From: Planctomycetota bacterium
GTDB lineage: Bacteria; Planctomycetota; UBA8108; UBA1146
DNA length: 64,000 nt
Reading direction: 5' to 3'
Assembly (NCBI GenBank): GCA_016776905.1
Contig: JADHSM010000016.1
Location: forward strand, 1-64,000
Below, one piece after another: positions 51,618 to 60,827 of this stretch. A program made the position numbers and the translations under genes. The notes under the pieces are model-generated. The model made no database searches, had not been told where the DNA came from, and saw only the letters and a list, made by a program, of their open reading frames with translations. Position 1 is the stretch's first letter. Each line of letters starts with the position of its first letter.

Positions 51618-53510
51618 TTAGCGACCTTCTTCGGTGGTCTCAGCAGGCTCAGCCTCTGCTGCCCCAACTGTATCGCCTTCTTCATCGTTATCGATGGTCG
51701 GTTCGCCGTATTTCTCCTTGAAGTAATCCCAACGCTCTGCCTCTTTAAGGGCATTACGGTAGATCTCTTCACTGACGTCACTGCTTTTGATGATCCTCGG
51801 AGTCACAAGAATGAGCAGGTGATTAACATCTGCCTGGCGACGGCGCCACTTGAAGAGTTCTCCGAGATAAGGAATATCGGAGAGCCCAGGAATACCCGAC
51901 TCGATCTCAACCTTACGCTCAGTATGAAGACCACCAATGACAGCGGTCTGTCCGTCGCGAACGCGAAGGTAGGTCACGACTGTCTGGCTGCTTTCACGAG
52001 GAAGGTCGATGAAAGCACTGGTGCCACTTCCCGGGTCACTAAAACGGAATCTGTCAAAACCAGGAATATCAGAAGTATTACCCACCAATGTCGAAACTTT
52101 CGGAATCACATTCATGTAGATCATGTCAGTTCCAGGAATCACATGAGGTGAAACGTAGAGAGTAAATCCGACATTGACCGGTGAACGATCATTCTCGTCG
52201 ATAGAGACGGTGACGTTACCATTCTGATCCTGCTGAACATTCTGTACAGCAAACGGAACTTCTTCTCCAACAAAGATTGTCGAAGGATAGTTATCTAATG
52301 TCGTCAAGAACGGCTGCTGAACGATCTTTGAGTTCTCGTCATCCTTGATCATGGAGATCAATAGTTGAGTCTGCGTAAAGTCGAGCACTCCGAGAGCCTG
52401 ATAAGGAACACCAATGCTTTGCATGTTACCGATATCAAAAGGCCAAGTACCTCCATTAGAGACAACCGATCCGTTGTAGATAGGAACCTGTGTACCCGCA
52501 TCCTGAATCACTCCGAGACCAGAAAGGTCGGCAAAGTTAGACTGTGGGGAAGCTCCTCTTGCACTCAATCGGAATCCGTCACGACCGGGTGTGTTGGGAT
52601 TGTCCAACTTCAGCCCTGTTTCAAGGATATCGTCATTAGAAGTCGAGATAAACTTGACCTCGACCTGAACCAAAGCAGGCTCCACGTCGATCTTGGCGAT
52701 GATCTCACCGATCTCATCAAGCCTAGGAGCAATATCTTTGACAATGAGGGAGTTCGTCTTAATGTCGAAATCCATATCTCCACCAGGAGACAACGCTCTT
52801 CGTAATGCCTTGAGAAGTGTGAACTCCACTTCAGAATCAGAAGCGGAGTTGGTCCCCAGACTTCCTGCCTGCTTCTCGATGTCAGAAATGATGGCGACGT
52901 ACTGCTCTGGAGGTCTGATGTATCTCAACTGGAAGATTCTGGTTTCCTGCTGCGCCACCAACTGATCAGGAGAAACTATACGCAAGATTTCACTCACACC
53001 TTCACGCTCGCTAACAACCACGTATCCAGCGGTTTTAACGATCGTATTGAGAGCTTCTCTCCAAGGTACATCTCTCAGGGTCAAACTGACCTTGCCCTGA
53101 ACTTGTTCCGCAATCACGATGTTTGCACCGGATTGTTTTGCCAGCAGTTCGAGAACTACTGCAAGTTCCGCATCCTGAAACTCTATATTGATGGAAGGAG
53201 GTTGTGTGAATCTGATCAATCGATCACTGATTTCCAACACTACACAATTTGTCTCTCGGGCAAGAATGTCCAGCCCCTGACGCCAATCGATGGCATCCAG
53301 AGTCAGAGTGACCGTTTCTTCGATCTCGGGATCCGGAACAATATTGACACCCACCTGGGTCCCAATCTGTGCCAAAACCTCTTTAAGATCCTTGTCACGG
53401 ACATCTATTGTCACGAGGTCGACGACTGTGCTTCCAGACTGATAAGCCTGGATTCCGTCGGTCGTTAAAAGAGCGACACAAAGGGTCGCGATCATTGTCA
53501 GTATTCTCAT
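51618..53510 (-). CDS. pilQ: Type IV pilus secretin PilQ
   Basis: This 630-residue outer membrane protein makes the ring through which the pilus passes. It has a signal peptide, two STN/N0-like repeats (VDLVTIDVRDKDLKEVLAQI near 30 and FQDAELAVVLELLAKQSGAN near 115), an N1 domain with RIFQLRYIRPPEQYV, and the secretin core with VEVKFISTSNDDI, NSKIVQQPFLTTLDN, VGEEVPF and the amphipathic end DGQTAVIGGLHTERKVEIES. The C-terminus is a Glu/Ala-rich tail. The ATG has GGGAGG upstream. It closes the operon and is followed by a terminator. Confidence 0.93.
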   Translation of the reverse strand: MRILTMIATLCVALLTTDGIQAYQSGSTVVDLVTIDVRDKDLKEVLAQIGTQVGVNIVPDPEIEETVTLTLDAIDWRQGLDILARETNCVVLEISDRLIRFTQPPSINIEFQDAELAVVLELLAKQSGANIVIAEQVQGKVSLTLRDVPWREALNTIVKTAGYVVVSEREGVSEILRIVSPDQLVAQQETRIFQLRYIRPPEQYVAIISDIEKQAGSLGTNSASDSEVEFTLLKALRRALSPGGDMDFDIKTNSLIVKDIAPRLDEIGEIIAKIDVEPALVQVEVKFISTSNDDILETGLKLDNPNTPGRDGFRLSARGASPQSNFADLSGLGVIQDAGTQVPIYNGSVVSNGGTWPFDIGNMQSIGVPYQALGVLDFTQTQLLISMIKDDENSKIVQQPFLTTLDNYPSTIFVGEEVPFAVQNVQQDQNGNVTVSIDENDRSPVNVGFTLYVSPHVIPGTDMIYMNVIPKVSTLVGNTSDIPGFDRFRFSDPGSGTSAFIDLPRESSQTVVTYLRVRDGQTAVIGGLHTERKVEIESGIPGLSDIPYLGELFKWRRRQADVNHLLILVTPRIIKSSDVSEEIYRNALKEAERWDYFKEKYGEPTIDNDEEGDTVGAAEAEPAETTEEGR

Positions 53511-53530
53511 TATCGATTTTCCTCCCGAAT

Positions 53531-53565
53531 GGGACAGGATTCCTGTTCCCTGACGCAGTGTCAGG
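53531..53565 (-). other. Two overlapping hairpins before pilQ
   Basis: On the minus strand CCTGAC-ACTGC-GTCAGG (53565-53549) is followed by GGGAACAGG-AAT-CCTGTCCC (53550-53531, one bulged base); they share two bases, so they may exclude each other. They lie in the 147-base gap between the pilP-like gene and pilQ, 21 bases before the pilQ ATG. Internal processing, partial termination or translation control are possible. Confidence 0.45.
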
Positions 53566-53657
53566 TTTTCCTGTTACTTCTATCGGCCTCCGAAAGTTCA
53601 ATCTTGAGCAGATCTCGGAGTTCTTTGGATTTACATGGGCATTTATCGGCCCAAGTG

Positions 53658-55184
53658 TTAAAAACGTCCGAATCTTCGTACGATGAGCTCCCCCTCGAAG
53701 TTAAACACGAGGCGATCTCGGTGAACTTCTTCGAGGACTGCTCCTTCGACATCTCCACCTTTAGCGATCCATTCACCATCGACGATGGCGTAGGACCCTT
53801 CACCAGAGATAACGACTCCATCAATCTGGACTGTTCTCGACAAAAACTGCTGTACCACTTCACTTCTCTGGCGCATTTGGCTCGCGGCCATTCCGACCAA
53901 AGTAGAAGTTGTTCTGTATTTGTCTCCGACATCCTGGATTTCAGATGCGAGTTTTTGAACTTCACTGTAGAGCTGATTGACAGTGGCGAAGTCCTGTTCC
54001 TCAAAGGCTCTTTTCATAGAATCTAAACGAACACGGGATTCTTCGTAGAGATGTCTCACTCTTACTTCTTCAACGCCCTGTTCCAATTCTTCAATTCTGT
54101 CAACGATAGCCTTCAATTCCGCAGCCAACTCAGGCTGGTCAAAGCGCTTGGCCTCGTCACTGATATTCATCAGAGCCCTGTACGCTTCGGTCGCAGCATC
54201 AAAGTCGCCGTTTCGTTGAGCGAACTCTATTTTCGCAATTGCAGCACGAGCTTTGAACAATGAGTCTCTCTGCTCGGAAACGGACAAATAAGTGAACTCT
54301 GTGGTTTCGTCCATACGATTGCTGGACTTCCATGGCGCTGTGAACGGATCTCTTCTCAGATCGTCCTCAAGTGTGTATCGCTCAAGTTTGAGCGCCGATC
54401 TCACAAAGCGAGTGTCATCAATGTAATTTCTCAATGCTGGAAATTGCTTAACGGCACGAGCGATATTCATTCCCTGAAGAGCGGCTTCTTCCAGAAATTC
54501 ATACGTGGATTCCATATCATTCGAACTGGCACTCGCTTCAGCAAGAAGCAAAGAAGCGATCGCTTCCTCACCACCATACTCCACATACTCAGAGAATTTT
54601 TTCTGCGCTTCGTCGAGGTGTCCCTGGTTGTCTTGGCTCTCTTGAAGACGCCTATGGACAAGTCCCAAGGTCAAATGGTAATCGGCGTTGTAGGGTCTCA
54701 AATTGACCAATTCGACGAGACTCTCGTGCGCTCTCTTCCAGTTGGCACGACGAAGATCATTACTGCATTTCGAGCGCAATTCTTCGATTCGTTGGTCCTG
54801 CACCAGCTCTGCCTGTTTCTGACTCTCGTCTTCCCCAGGCCCTGTAGCTGGAATCACTGTCGAAACGACTTCTTCGAACGACTCGGTCGCAGTCTCTTCA
54901 AATTCAGAATCAACTTCGGCCTCGAACTCTTCGACTGAAACCGTTGCAGTTTCATGACTCAACATTGAATTCTCTTCGGATTCTTCCATAACTTCAGAAT
55001 CGTCAGTGACTTTAAAGTCAACGTCTTCCCATTGGTCAATGACCTCTGGGTTATCCACGCTCACAGTTGCAGAAGCAGTATCTACTGATCCAGAACTAAA
55101 ACTGTAGAGCAGAAGAAAAACAAAAAAGAATCCAGCAACGCTGGTGGGAATCACCCACTTGTTCTCTTGAAGATATTTTTTCAT
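53658..55184 (-). CDS. PilP-like protein with acidic linker and TPR region
   Basis: This 508-residue protein has one N-terminal membrane helix (about residues 12-30), a very acidic stretch (about 45-115), a helical TPR-like region (about 130-260) and a C-terminal beta domain. RRDPFTAPW near 280 is like the DPF motif of PilP, and the last 60 residues (IDGVVISGEGSYAIVDGEWI then AKGGDVEGA) resemble the PilP/GspC homology domain. It occupies the pilP place between pilO and pilQ. PilP normally links the PilNO inner-membrane complex to the secretin; here it is several times longer. It shares 1 base with pilO (TAATG). Confidence 0.7.
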   Translation of the reverse strand: MKKYLQENKWVIPTSVAGFFFVFLLLYSFSSGSVDTASATVSVDNPEVIDQWEDVDFKVTDDSEVMEESEENSMLSHETATVSVEEFEAEVDSEFEETATESFEEVVSTVIPATGPGEDESQKQAELVQDQRIEELRSKCSNDLRRANWKRAHESLVELVNLRPYNADYHLTLGLVHRRLQESQDNQGHLDEAQKKFSEYVEYGGEEAIASLLLAEASASSNDMESTYEFLEEAALQGMNIARAVKQFPALRNYIDDTRFVRSALKLERYTLEDDLRRDPFTAPWKSSNRMDETTEFTYLSVSEQRDSLFKARAAIAKIEFAQRNGDFDAATEAYRALMNISDEAKRFDQPELAAELKAIVDRIEELEQGVEEVRVRHLYEESRVRLDSMKRAFEEQDFATVNQLYSEVQKLASEIQDVGDKYRTTSTLVGMAASQMRQRSEVVQQFLSRTVQIDGVVISGEGSYAIVDGEWIAKGGDVEGAVLEEVHRDRLVFNFEGELIVRRFGRF

Positions 55185-55819
55185 TACTGGATCTCCTTAA
55201 CCGAGACCTTTACCTCGTCATAAACATAGGTAGAGATTTCGATGGCCAATCTTTTCTTGGGATCTGAGGCTGAAGACAACCCCTCACCCTGATCTAACGG
55301 ATAGAGTTCAACTCCATCCACTCGCAGGAATCGAGGATGACTCTCGACGCTATTAATGAATCGGTGGAACTGAGAAAACTCACCCTGCATTTCGAACCGA
55401 TACTTGTGTCTCTGAAATGGTGGGTGGACGGCAACTTGTCCTGGAACCGGACGGACCATCCTGGAAGACTTACGAACCTCTGTACTTACAGGAACAGCCT
55501 CTAATATTGTCAGCCCACTGTCCTTGCAAAGCGTGGTGATGGTGTCCACAAATGCATCTCTGCGAACTTCGTCGATTTCAGGAAGAATCGCGGTGTAGTC
55601 GCTGACAATCTCTGAAAGATCTGCTGCTTTTTTACGCATCTCAGGAATCGTATTCAGTTTCGTCTGAGCAGAAACTTTCCTTTTTTCAAGTTCCTCGAGT
55701 TTGGTTCGGGTTATTGAGTTTTCAGTGCTCAAATTCCAGCCAACGACGAGTTCAACACAGAAAAACACTCCACAAACAACGGCAAGGGTGATGAGTTGTT
55801 TCTTTTCGTCCATATTCAT
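55184..55819 (-). CDS. pilO: Type IV pilus assembly protein PilO
   Basis: This 211-residue protein has the PilO layout: a short cytoplasmic start, one membrane helix (about residues 10-28), a coiled coil (about 35-75, LEELEKRKVSAQTKLNTI) and a ferredoxin-like periplasmic domain with YRFEMQGEFSQFHRFINSVE. PilO pairs with PilN in the inner-membrane alignment complex. Order and size support the call more than direct motif identity. It overlaps pilN by 4 bases and the pilP-like gene by 1 base. Confidence 0.85.
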   Translation of the reverse strand: MNMDEKKQLITLAVVCGVFFCVELVVGWNLSTENSITRTKLEELEKRKVSAQTKLNTIPEMRKKAADLSEIVSDYTAILPEIDEVRRDAFVDTITTLCKDSGLTILEAVPVSTEVRKSSRMVRPVPGQVAVHPPFQRHKYRFEMQGEFSQFHRFINSVESHPRFLRVDGVELYPLDQGEGLSSASDPKKRLAIEISTYVYDEVKVSVKEIQ

Positions 55820-56514
55820 CGCTGATCCCCCTTCTTTTTAGTGATGGGTTGAGGGGGGTCTTGCAAAGGTTTGAGTTCAATCCCGATCGTGGAACGGAAA
55901 TGCTCCGGAGTCTCTTCGTCACTCTCGACTTTTTCCCATGAAAGAGGAGTAAATCGAAGAAAGTCACCAAAGAAGGAATCCGGGAGCGCACTCACATCGA
56001 CAAGATCTCCGTAAAAACGATGATCTTCACTCAATGCTTTACGAAATCTTGTCAGTGCACCTGGGTCAGAGCCGACAGCGACACAATCCATAGTCAGGGT
56101 GCCACCTGTCTGAATCTTTCCTGATTCCCAGCGATAGTCGTCCTCTTCCAGAACATCGACCGCGAGAGAAGTAATCCAAAGATCGTCGGGGACCTTTGAG
56201 ACCAATTGATCAAGCTTGGGAGCCCATAGGATTCGACTCGTCTTGATTTTTACGATCGAAGCTTCACGTTGGCGGTAGTAATCGATATCAGATTGAATCC
56301 GATCTACCTCTAAAGCTCTCTCTTCGAGTGACTTGACCTCTGCGACCTGAGTTTCTGCATGAGCCTCCATTGTGCCCTGAGCAATCCACATCCAAATAAG
56401 ACCTATGGCGCCTAATGCGACGGCCGATACGCTACCGAGGACGGAGTAAAATACCGAACGCGGCGTGTTTGCCGCTTTCTGTAACTCCTGAGGTAGCAGG
56501 TTGATCTTGATCAA
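55816..56514 (-). CDS. pilN: Type IV pilus assembly protein PilN
   Basis: This 232-residue protein starts MIKINLLPQELQ, the conserved PilN N-terminus (INLLP) that binds PilM in the cytoplasm. A membrane helix follows (about residues 25-46), then a coiled coil (about 48-90) and a periplasmic domain with KLDQLVSKVPDDLWITSLAV. It is 23 bases after pilM and overlaps pilO by 4 bases. The C-terminal 50 residues are longer and more charged than usual for PilN. Confidence 0.9.
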   Translation of the reverse strand: MIKINLLPQELQKAANTPRSVFYSVLGSVSAVALGAIGLIWMWIAQGTMEAHAETQVAEVKSLEERALEVDRIQSDIDYYRQREASIVKIKTSRILWAPKLDQLVSKVPDDLWITSLAVDVLEEDDYRWESGKIQTGGTLTMDCVAVGSDPGALTRFRKALSEDHRFYGDLVDVSALPDSFFGDFLRFTPLSWEKVESDEETPEHFRSTIGIELKPLQDPPQPITKKKGDQR

Positions 56515-56537
56515 CTTGAAATTCCTTTCCCGTGCGC

Positions 56538-57575
56538 CTAAACGCAGTCCTGAATACGAGATCCGAGGCCGAGAGCCACGGGCAATTGAACGAGGTGCTC
56601 AGAGAGCGCCTCGACATCAACGAGGTCCTCTCGAACCTTGATCGATACCAGTGGATCCCACGTTTTGACGTCACGCTCGAAGACCCTCTCGAAGGTCTCC
56701 TGCAGCCCAACCGTCTGGCTTGCACCACCACTGAGAAAGACTTCCTCAACGGCGAAATCGAATTGGTTTTCGAAATAATCAAATGACAACTGTATTTCTC
56801 CAGCGATCTCGTCGAGAACCGGCTGAACGGCATTAGCAACCATCTGCTCATTCCCTTGGGGATCACACTTGAGATCTTCTGCTTCGGCTTCGTCCAGATG
56901 CTCGCGTCTGGAAATCGATTCTGTCAGATCCCTTCCTCCGAGATAAATCTCACGGGAGAAACAGGAAGTACTTCCTCTGACGATGTGAATGTTGGTTTTA
57001 GTCGCACCGATGTCAACGAGAGCGACCGCTCGCGGGCTATCCTCTTCCTGAACGCCTGCTTCTGTGCGCAATTCAAAAGAGTTACCCAGAGCAAATGAAT
57101 CCACATCGACCACTGTTGGAATCAAGCCCAGTTCTTGAACTTGATCAATGTGGTCCTGAAGCAAATCTTTTTTCACAGCAACGAGAATGCTTTTCATCTC
57201 TTCGGAGGAATCGTCCTCAGAATCTGGTGAAGACAGCTGCTGTCCGTCAATGCAAACTTCATCTCGATCAAATGGGATGTACTTATCAGCCTCAAGTCGC
57301 AATGTTTCAGGAAGTTCGTCAGCATCCAGTTGTGGCAAGGTGATGTATCTGACAACAACAGACCGTCCAGATACGGAGGTCGCCACCTTACGGCAACGGA
57401 TACCAGATTCTCTAAGAACAGATCTGACCGTATCCAAAGTCTCTTCAGGCGAGGGGATTTTACCCCAACCAAAACCTGTGAGTTCGAGTCCATCTTGCGT
57501 ACGGGTTAACTCGACAACTTTGACTTCGTCGGTTCCGATATCGAGTCCTACGAGCGACTTTTGGCGTGAAAACAT
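56538..57575 (-). CDS. pilM: Type IV pilus assembly protein PilM
   Basis: This 345-residue cytoplasmic ATP-binding protein has an actin-like fold: VGLDIGTDEVKVVELTR at the start, VALVDIGATKTNIHIVRG near 187 and VFLSGGASQTVGLQETFE near 285 are the phosphate and nucleotide loops. It binds the N-terminus of PilN and connects the motor ATPases with the alignment complex. It is the first gene of the unit. The ATG follows AGAGGAA. The 193-base leader has two hairpins. Confidence 0.93.
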   Translation of the reverse strand: MFSRQKSLVGLDIGTDEVKVVELTRTQDGLELTGFGWGKIPSPEETLDTVRSVLRESGIRCRKVATSVSGRSVVVRYITLPQLDADELPETLRLEADKYIPFDRDEVCIDGQQLSSPDSEDDSSEEMKSILVAVKKDLLQDHIDQVQELGLIPTVVDVDSFALGNSFELRTEAGVQEEDSPRAVALVDIGATKTNIHIVRGSTSCFSREIYLGGRDLTESISRREHLDEAEAEDLKCDPQGNEQMVANAVQPVLDEIAGEIQLSFDYFENQFDFAVEEVFLSGGASQTVGLQETFERVFERDVKTWDPLVSIKVREDLVDVEALSEHLVQLPVALGLGSRIQDCV

Positions 57576-57592
57576 GCCCTGTTCCTCTCAGC

Positions 57593-57640
57593 CACACCCC
57601 CTGGGTGTGCTTCGGGTTTCGCTTCGATGACGGGCGAAGC
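57593..57640 (-). other. Two hairpins in the pilM leader
   Basis: CACACCC/GGGTGTG (57593-57609, 3-base loop) lies 17 bases before the pilM ATG, and GCTTCG/CGAAGC (57621-57640, 8-base loop) is just upstream of it. Both would be in the 5' part of the pil operon message. They may affect stability or translation; there is no T-run behind them. Confidence 0.45.
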
Positions 57641-57723
57641 AAAACCGGATCGAGTTCCCGAATTCCAGACACTGGAACGGGAGGGCCTTTCTTTAAAGGT
57701 CCCGAGAAGACTACGACGGTGGG

Positions 57724-57744
57724 AAAAATGGGGCAAATCGCCCC
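57724..57744 (-). terminator. Rho-independent terminator after ptsI
   Basis: On the minus strand GGGGC-GATTT-GCCCC is followed by ATTTTT. It lies 24 bases past the ptsI stop codon, ending the yvcK-ptsH-ptsI transcript, and separates it from the pil operon. Confidence 0.75.
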
Positions 57745-57768
57745 TATGGCAAGAATCGGCTGAATAGC

Positions 57769-59508
57769 CTAGATCAAGCGGGAGGCGACCCCAGGGAGGT
57801 TTTCAAGGGCCCAGAAGCGGAGCTCTCTAGCGATACTCTCCCCGTCTGACATATCCATACAACGGGCTGCAAGATCTCGGACCTCATAGTCGACCAAATG
57901 CCGGATAACTTGCTTCACTTCTGGAATCAGCTGAGGCGTGATAGAGAACTCCCTCAACCCTAATCCAACTAACAACGGTAGGTGAACCGACTCAGATGCC
58001 ATTTCACCGCAAAGGCAGACACGGATGTCATGGTCTTCCCCCACTTTGATCAAAGTAGAGATCAATTGAAGCACTGCAGGGTGAAGGGGGTCGTACAAAT
58101 CAGCAACTTGTTCATTTCCACGGTCTACAGCGAGAGTGTATTGAACCAAGTCATTACTTCCAACACTCAGAAACGAAACACGATGTGCGACATGACTGGC
58201 GATAAGTGCCAGTGAAGGAACCTCAACCATCACTCCCACAGGAATGTTTTCGTCGAAGTCGACACCTTCTTTTCGAAGATCTTCACTGACTTCGTCGATG
58301 ATCTGAAGACTTCTATCCAATTCCGGAATAGTGGTGATCATAGGAAGCATCATCCGTACCGGCCCATGTAAACCAGACCGAAGAATAGCCCTAATCTGTG
58401 CCCTAAAAGGTTTAGGATTCGCAAGACACCAACGGATGGAGCGGCACCCTAGAAAGGGATTCTCTTCTTCGAGAGAGCCTTCGGGTAACTTGTCGCCACC
58501 TAAATCTAATGTTCTTATCGTCAGCGGTAATCCATTGAGTGACTTGATAACAGTCTTGTAATGTTCGAGGTGTACTTCTTCGCCACTCTCAGGTGCTTGA
58601 AGATGAATAAACTCTGTTCTGTAGAGTCCAATTCCAGCAGCACCCCATTCGACAGCAGAATCGACTTCACCCGGTAGTTCGATATTGGCGTGAACTTCTA
58701 TTCCATGTCCATCAATCGTCTCCGCTGGTAATGCGGCCTGACTTCGGAGGTGCAACGAGATTCGCTTCATCTCTTCTGCACGATCTTGATATTCCTCGAT
58801 TTGAGAATCGTCAGGATCGATGATCACCAATCCACGATAACCATCGATGATCAACCGGTCACCACCGATGACAGTCGTCGAGATATCATCGATCCCCACC
58901 ACTGCAGGGATTCCCAAAGCTCTGGCCATAATGGCTGTATGAGAAGTTTTACCTCCCAGATCGGTGGCAAATCCCATGACTTTCTCAGGATCCAACTTTG
59001 CAGTCTGAGCAGGTGTCAAGTTGTGAGCAATCACAGCGACTTCTGAACCCAGGTTTGAAAGTGTTTCAATACGCTTTCCAAGCAGAGTACTGAGCAACAT
59101 CTTTTCGACATCTTGCAAGTCGTGAACACGCTCCATAAGAAGTGGGGAACCGGATTCCTGTAACTTCCTGACATAGCGATTCATCACACGACTGACAGCA
59201 TGTTCTGCTGTAAATGACTTGTCTCGAATCGATTGTTGAATTTCGGAGTGAAGTGCCGGGTCGGCTGCAAGATCCTTATGGACAGATAAAATTCTTGCGT
59301 GGATTTCGACTTCGCCCTCAAGCCGCTGAATCTCCTCTTCGAGAATTTTATTGGAGTCTTCTACGGCCTGCTCAAAGCGAAGTATTTCCGATTCGACGTC
59401 TCCCTTGGAAACATATCTCTGGGGAATACGGATCTCCTCAGAGTCCAGAATAAGAGCATCAGCGATAGCGATACCTGGGCTGACGGCTATGCCGCTTTTT
59501 ATCTCCAT
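57769..59508 (-). CDS. ptsI: PTS enzyme I (phosphoenolpyruvate-protein phosphotransferase)
   Basis: This 579-residue enzyme moves phosphate from phosphoenolpyruvate to HPr. The active-site His is in DLGGKTSHTAIMARALGIPA near residue 190, the PEP-binding parts are TIRTLDLGGDKLPE near 333 and VGSNDLVQYTLAVDR near 450, and the catalytic Cys is in VCLCGEMASE near 503. Two ATGs stand in a row; the second (59508) leaves a better distance to the GGAGG site. No sugar-specific enzyme II gene is near, so this may be a regulatory or incomplete PTS. ptsH lies just upstream. Confidence 0.94.
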   Translation of the reverse strand: MEIKSGIAVSPGIAIADALILDSEEIRIPQRYVSKGDVESEILRFEQAVEDSNKILEEEIQRLEGEVEIHARILSVHKDLAADPALHSEIQQSIRDKSFTAEHAVSRVMNRYVRKLQESGSPLLMERVHDLQDVEKMLLSTLLGKRIETLSNLGSEVAVIAHNLTPAQTAKLDPEKVMGFATDLGGKTSHTAIMARALGIPAVVGIDDISTTVIGGDRLIIDGYRGLVIIDPDDSQIEEYQDRAEEMKRISLHLRSQAALPAETIDGHGIEVHANIELPGEVDSAVEWGAAGIGLYRTEFIHLQAPESGEEVHLEHYKTVIKSLNGLPLTIRTLDLGGDKLPEGSLEEENPFLGCRSIRWCLANPKPFRAQIRAILRSGLHGPVRMMLPMITTIPELDRSLQIIDEVSEDLRKEGVDFDENIPVGVMVEVPSLALIASHVAHRVSFLSVGSNDLVQYTLAVDRGNEQVADLYDPLHPAVLQLISTLIKVGEDHDIRVCLCGEMASESVHLPLLVGLGLREFSITPQLIPEVKQVIRHLVDYEVRDLAARCMDMSDGESIARELRFWALENLPGVASRLI

Positions 59509-59520
59509 CATTCCTCCGGC

Positions 59521-59796
59521 TCAGACTCCGTGGAAATTCTTGCGCACCAAGTCCGACAAAGCCTCTAAGGCTTCCGACTCGTCCGCTCCTGAAGTAATGA
59601 TCTCTATCTCATCTCCGAGTTGAGCACCCAGCGTCATGACTGAGATAATACTTTTCCCGTCCACTTCGCCTCCTCCGACCTTGCGTACCCTGATCGAGGC
59701 TTCAAACCTTTGAGCCAATCTTACGAACTCCGTCGACGCCCGAGCGTGCAATCCGGAAGTATGTGTGATTTTTAGCATTGCAGTAGAATCACTCAC
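59521..59796 (-). CDS. ptsH: PTS phosphocarrier HPr
   Basis: This 91-residue protein carries the phosphate on His17 in SGLHARASTEF and has a Ser49 in DGKSIISVMTLG that corresponds to the HPr kinase site (Ser46) of Gram-positives and many other groups. The Pro after ARPA-type His motif is replaced by Ala (HARAS). The start used is a GTG that overlaps the yvcK stop by 4 bases (GTGA); an ATG six codons later is an alternative. It is 12 bases before ptsI, so both are co-expressed. Confidence 0.92.
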   Translation of the reverse strand: MSDSTAMLKITHTSGLHARASTEFVRLAQRFEASIRVRKVGGGEVDGKSIISVMTLGAQLGDEIEIITSGADESEALEALSDLVRKNFHGV

Positions 59797-60785
59797 AGAA
59801 TGAATCCAGTTCTTGTAAGAGCCAATTCGCCAATAAGACGTCCCGTCAAATCAGCGCGGTGATGGGCACTCGTTGCTTCATGATCAACGAAATCACTCGT
59901 CGTCACTCTTACTCCACGACCCACGAGGTCTCCCTTGTAAATCACAGGTTGAGATCCGATGCGGGAGTACCTCTCCAACATTTCCTCAGAAAATGTACCG
60001 TCATGAGCCAAGACATGCTGAATAAAGCATTTCCCAGCATGCTTCTCTAATGAGTCTAAGTGCTCAGCCAGACCCATGTCGTCGGTTTCCCCTGCCTGAG
60101 TCATGACATTTGCCACATATATCTTCAGAGCATTACTTTCCACCACACGCTTTCGGATGCCTTCAATCAAGAGAGGCGGAATCACGCTGGTGAAAAGACT
60201 ACCCGGACCAAATACCAATACGTCCGCTTGCTCGATCGCCGATGCCACATCTTCAGCGGGCTCTTCCACCCGAGGTCGAGATTCAACTCTATCGATGGGC
60301 TTGCCACTACGAACGATTTGCTCTTCACCCGTCGACTTGGTTCCATCAGGGTGATAAGCGATCAAAGTTAATTTTTCACCGTTTGCGGGAAGTACTCGAC
60401 CTTTGACCCGAAGCAGTCGGTTCATCTCGCGAATGGCACTATCAAAGTCCCCATTCAATCGAGTCAGCGCAGTGATGAGGAGATTCCCCACCGAATGACC
60501 TTCTAATTCAGATTCTTCGAATCGGTAGTCGAGTAATCGAGCCCAAATCGGTTCCTGACTGGAGAGGGCCAAAAGGCAATTTCGTATGTCTCCTGGAGGA
60601 GCGATATCGAAATCTTTTCTCAATCGGCCTGAAGATCCCCCGTCATCGCTGACTGAGACAACGGCTGTGACTTCTACCGGCTGTTCTCTCAAACCAGAGA
60701 GCAAGCAGGACATACCAGTTCCACCCCCGAAGGCCACAACCCTCGGAGTCGGATTTTTCTCGGGTGTCGATCGCTCAGACTTCAA
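59793..60785 (-). CDS. yvcK: YvcK/CofD-like gluconeogenesis factor
   Basis: This 330-residue protein belongs to the YvcK group of the CofD-like family: VVAFGGGTGMSCLLSGLRE near residue 16, VSVSDDGGSSGRLRKDF near 43, APPGDIRNCLLALS near 62 and VFGPGSLFTSVIPPLL near 190. YvcK proteins bind UDP-sugars and are needed for cell shape and growth on gluconeogenic carbon. The start is a TTG with AAGGA upstream. It is coupled to ptsH (GTGA); the close pairing of HPr and YvcK genes is also seen in Firmicutes. Confidence 0.92.
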   Translation of the reverse strand: MKSERSTPEKNPTPRVVAFGGGTGMSCLLSGLREQPVEVTAVVSVSDDGGSSGRLRKDFDIAPPGDIRNCLLALSSQEPIWARLLDYRFEESELEGHSVGNLLITALTRLNGDFDSAIREMNRLLRVKGRVLPANGEKLTLIAYHPDGTKSTGEEQIVRSGKPIDRVESRPRVEEPAEDVASAIEQADVLVFGPGSLFTSVIPPLLIEGIRKRVVESNALKIYVANVMTQAGETDDMGLAEHLDSLEKHAGKCFIQHVLAHDGTFSEEMLERYSRIGSQPVIYKGDLVGRGVRVTTSDFVDHEATSAHHRADLTGRLIGELALTRTGFIL

Positions 60786-60806
60786 TGCAGAATCCTTCCG
60801 TGGTCA

Positions 60807-60827
60807 TTCCCTGAACATGTCAGGGAA
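60807..60827. promoter_or_regulatory. Palindrome upstream of yvcK
   Basis: TTCCCTGA-ACATG-TCAGGGAA is an 8-bp perfect inverted repeat 22 bases before the yvcK start. It could be an operator or an RNA hairpin in the leader. The 211-base gap up to truA contains no other clear element. Confidence 0.5.

Noticed and set aside
57769..60785. Complete sugar-uptake PTS operon
   Set aside because: Only enzyme I, HPr and YvcK are present; there is no enzyme II gene in the unit.
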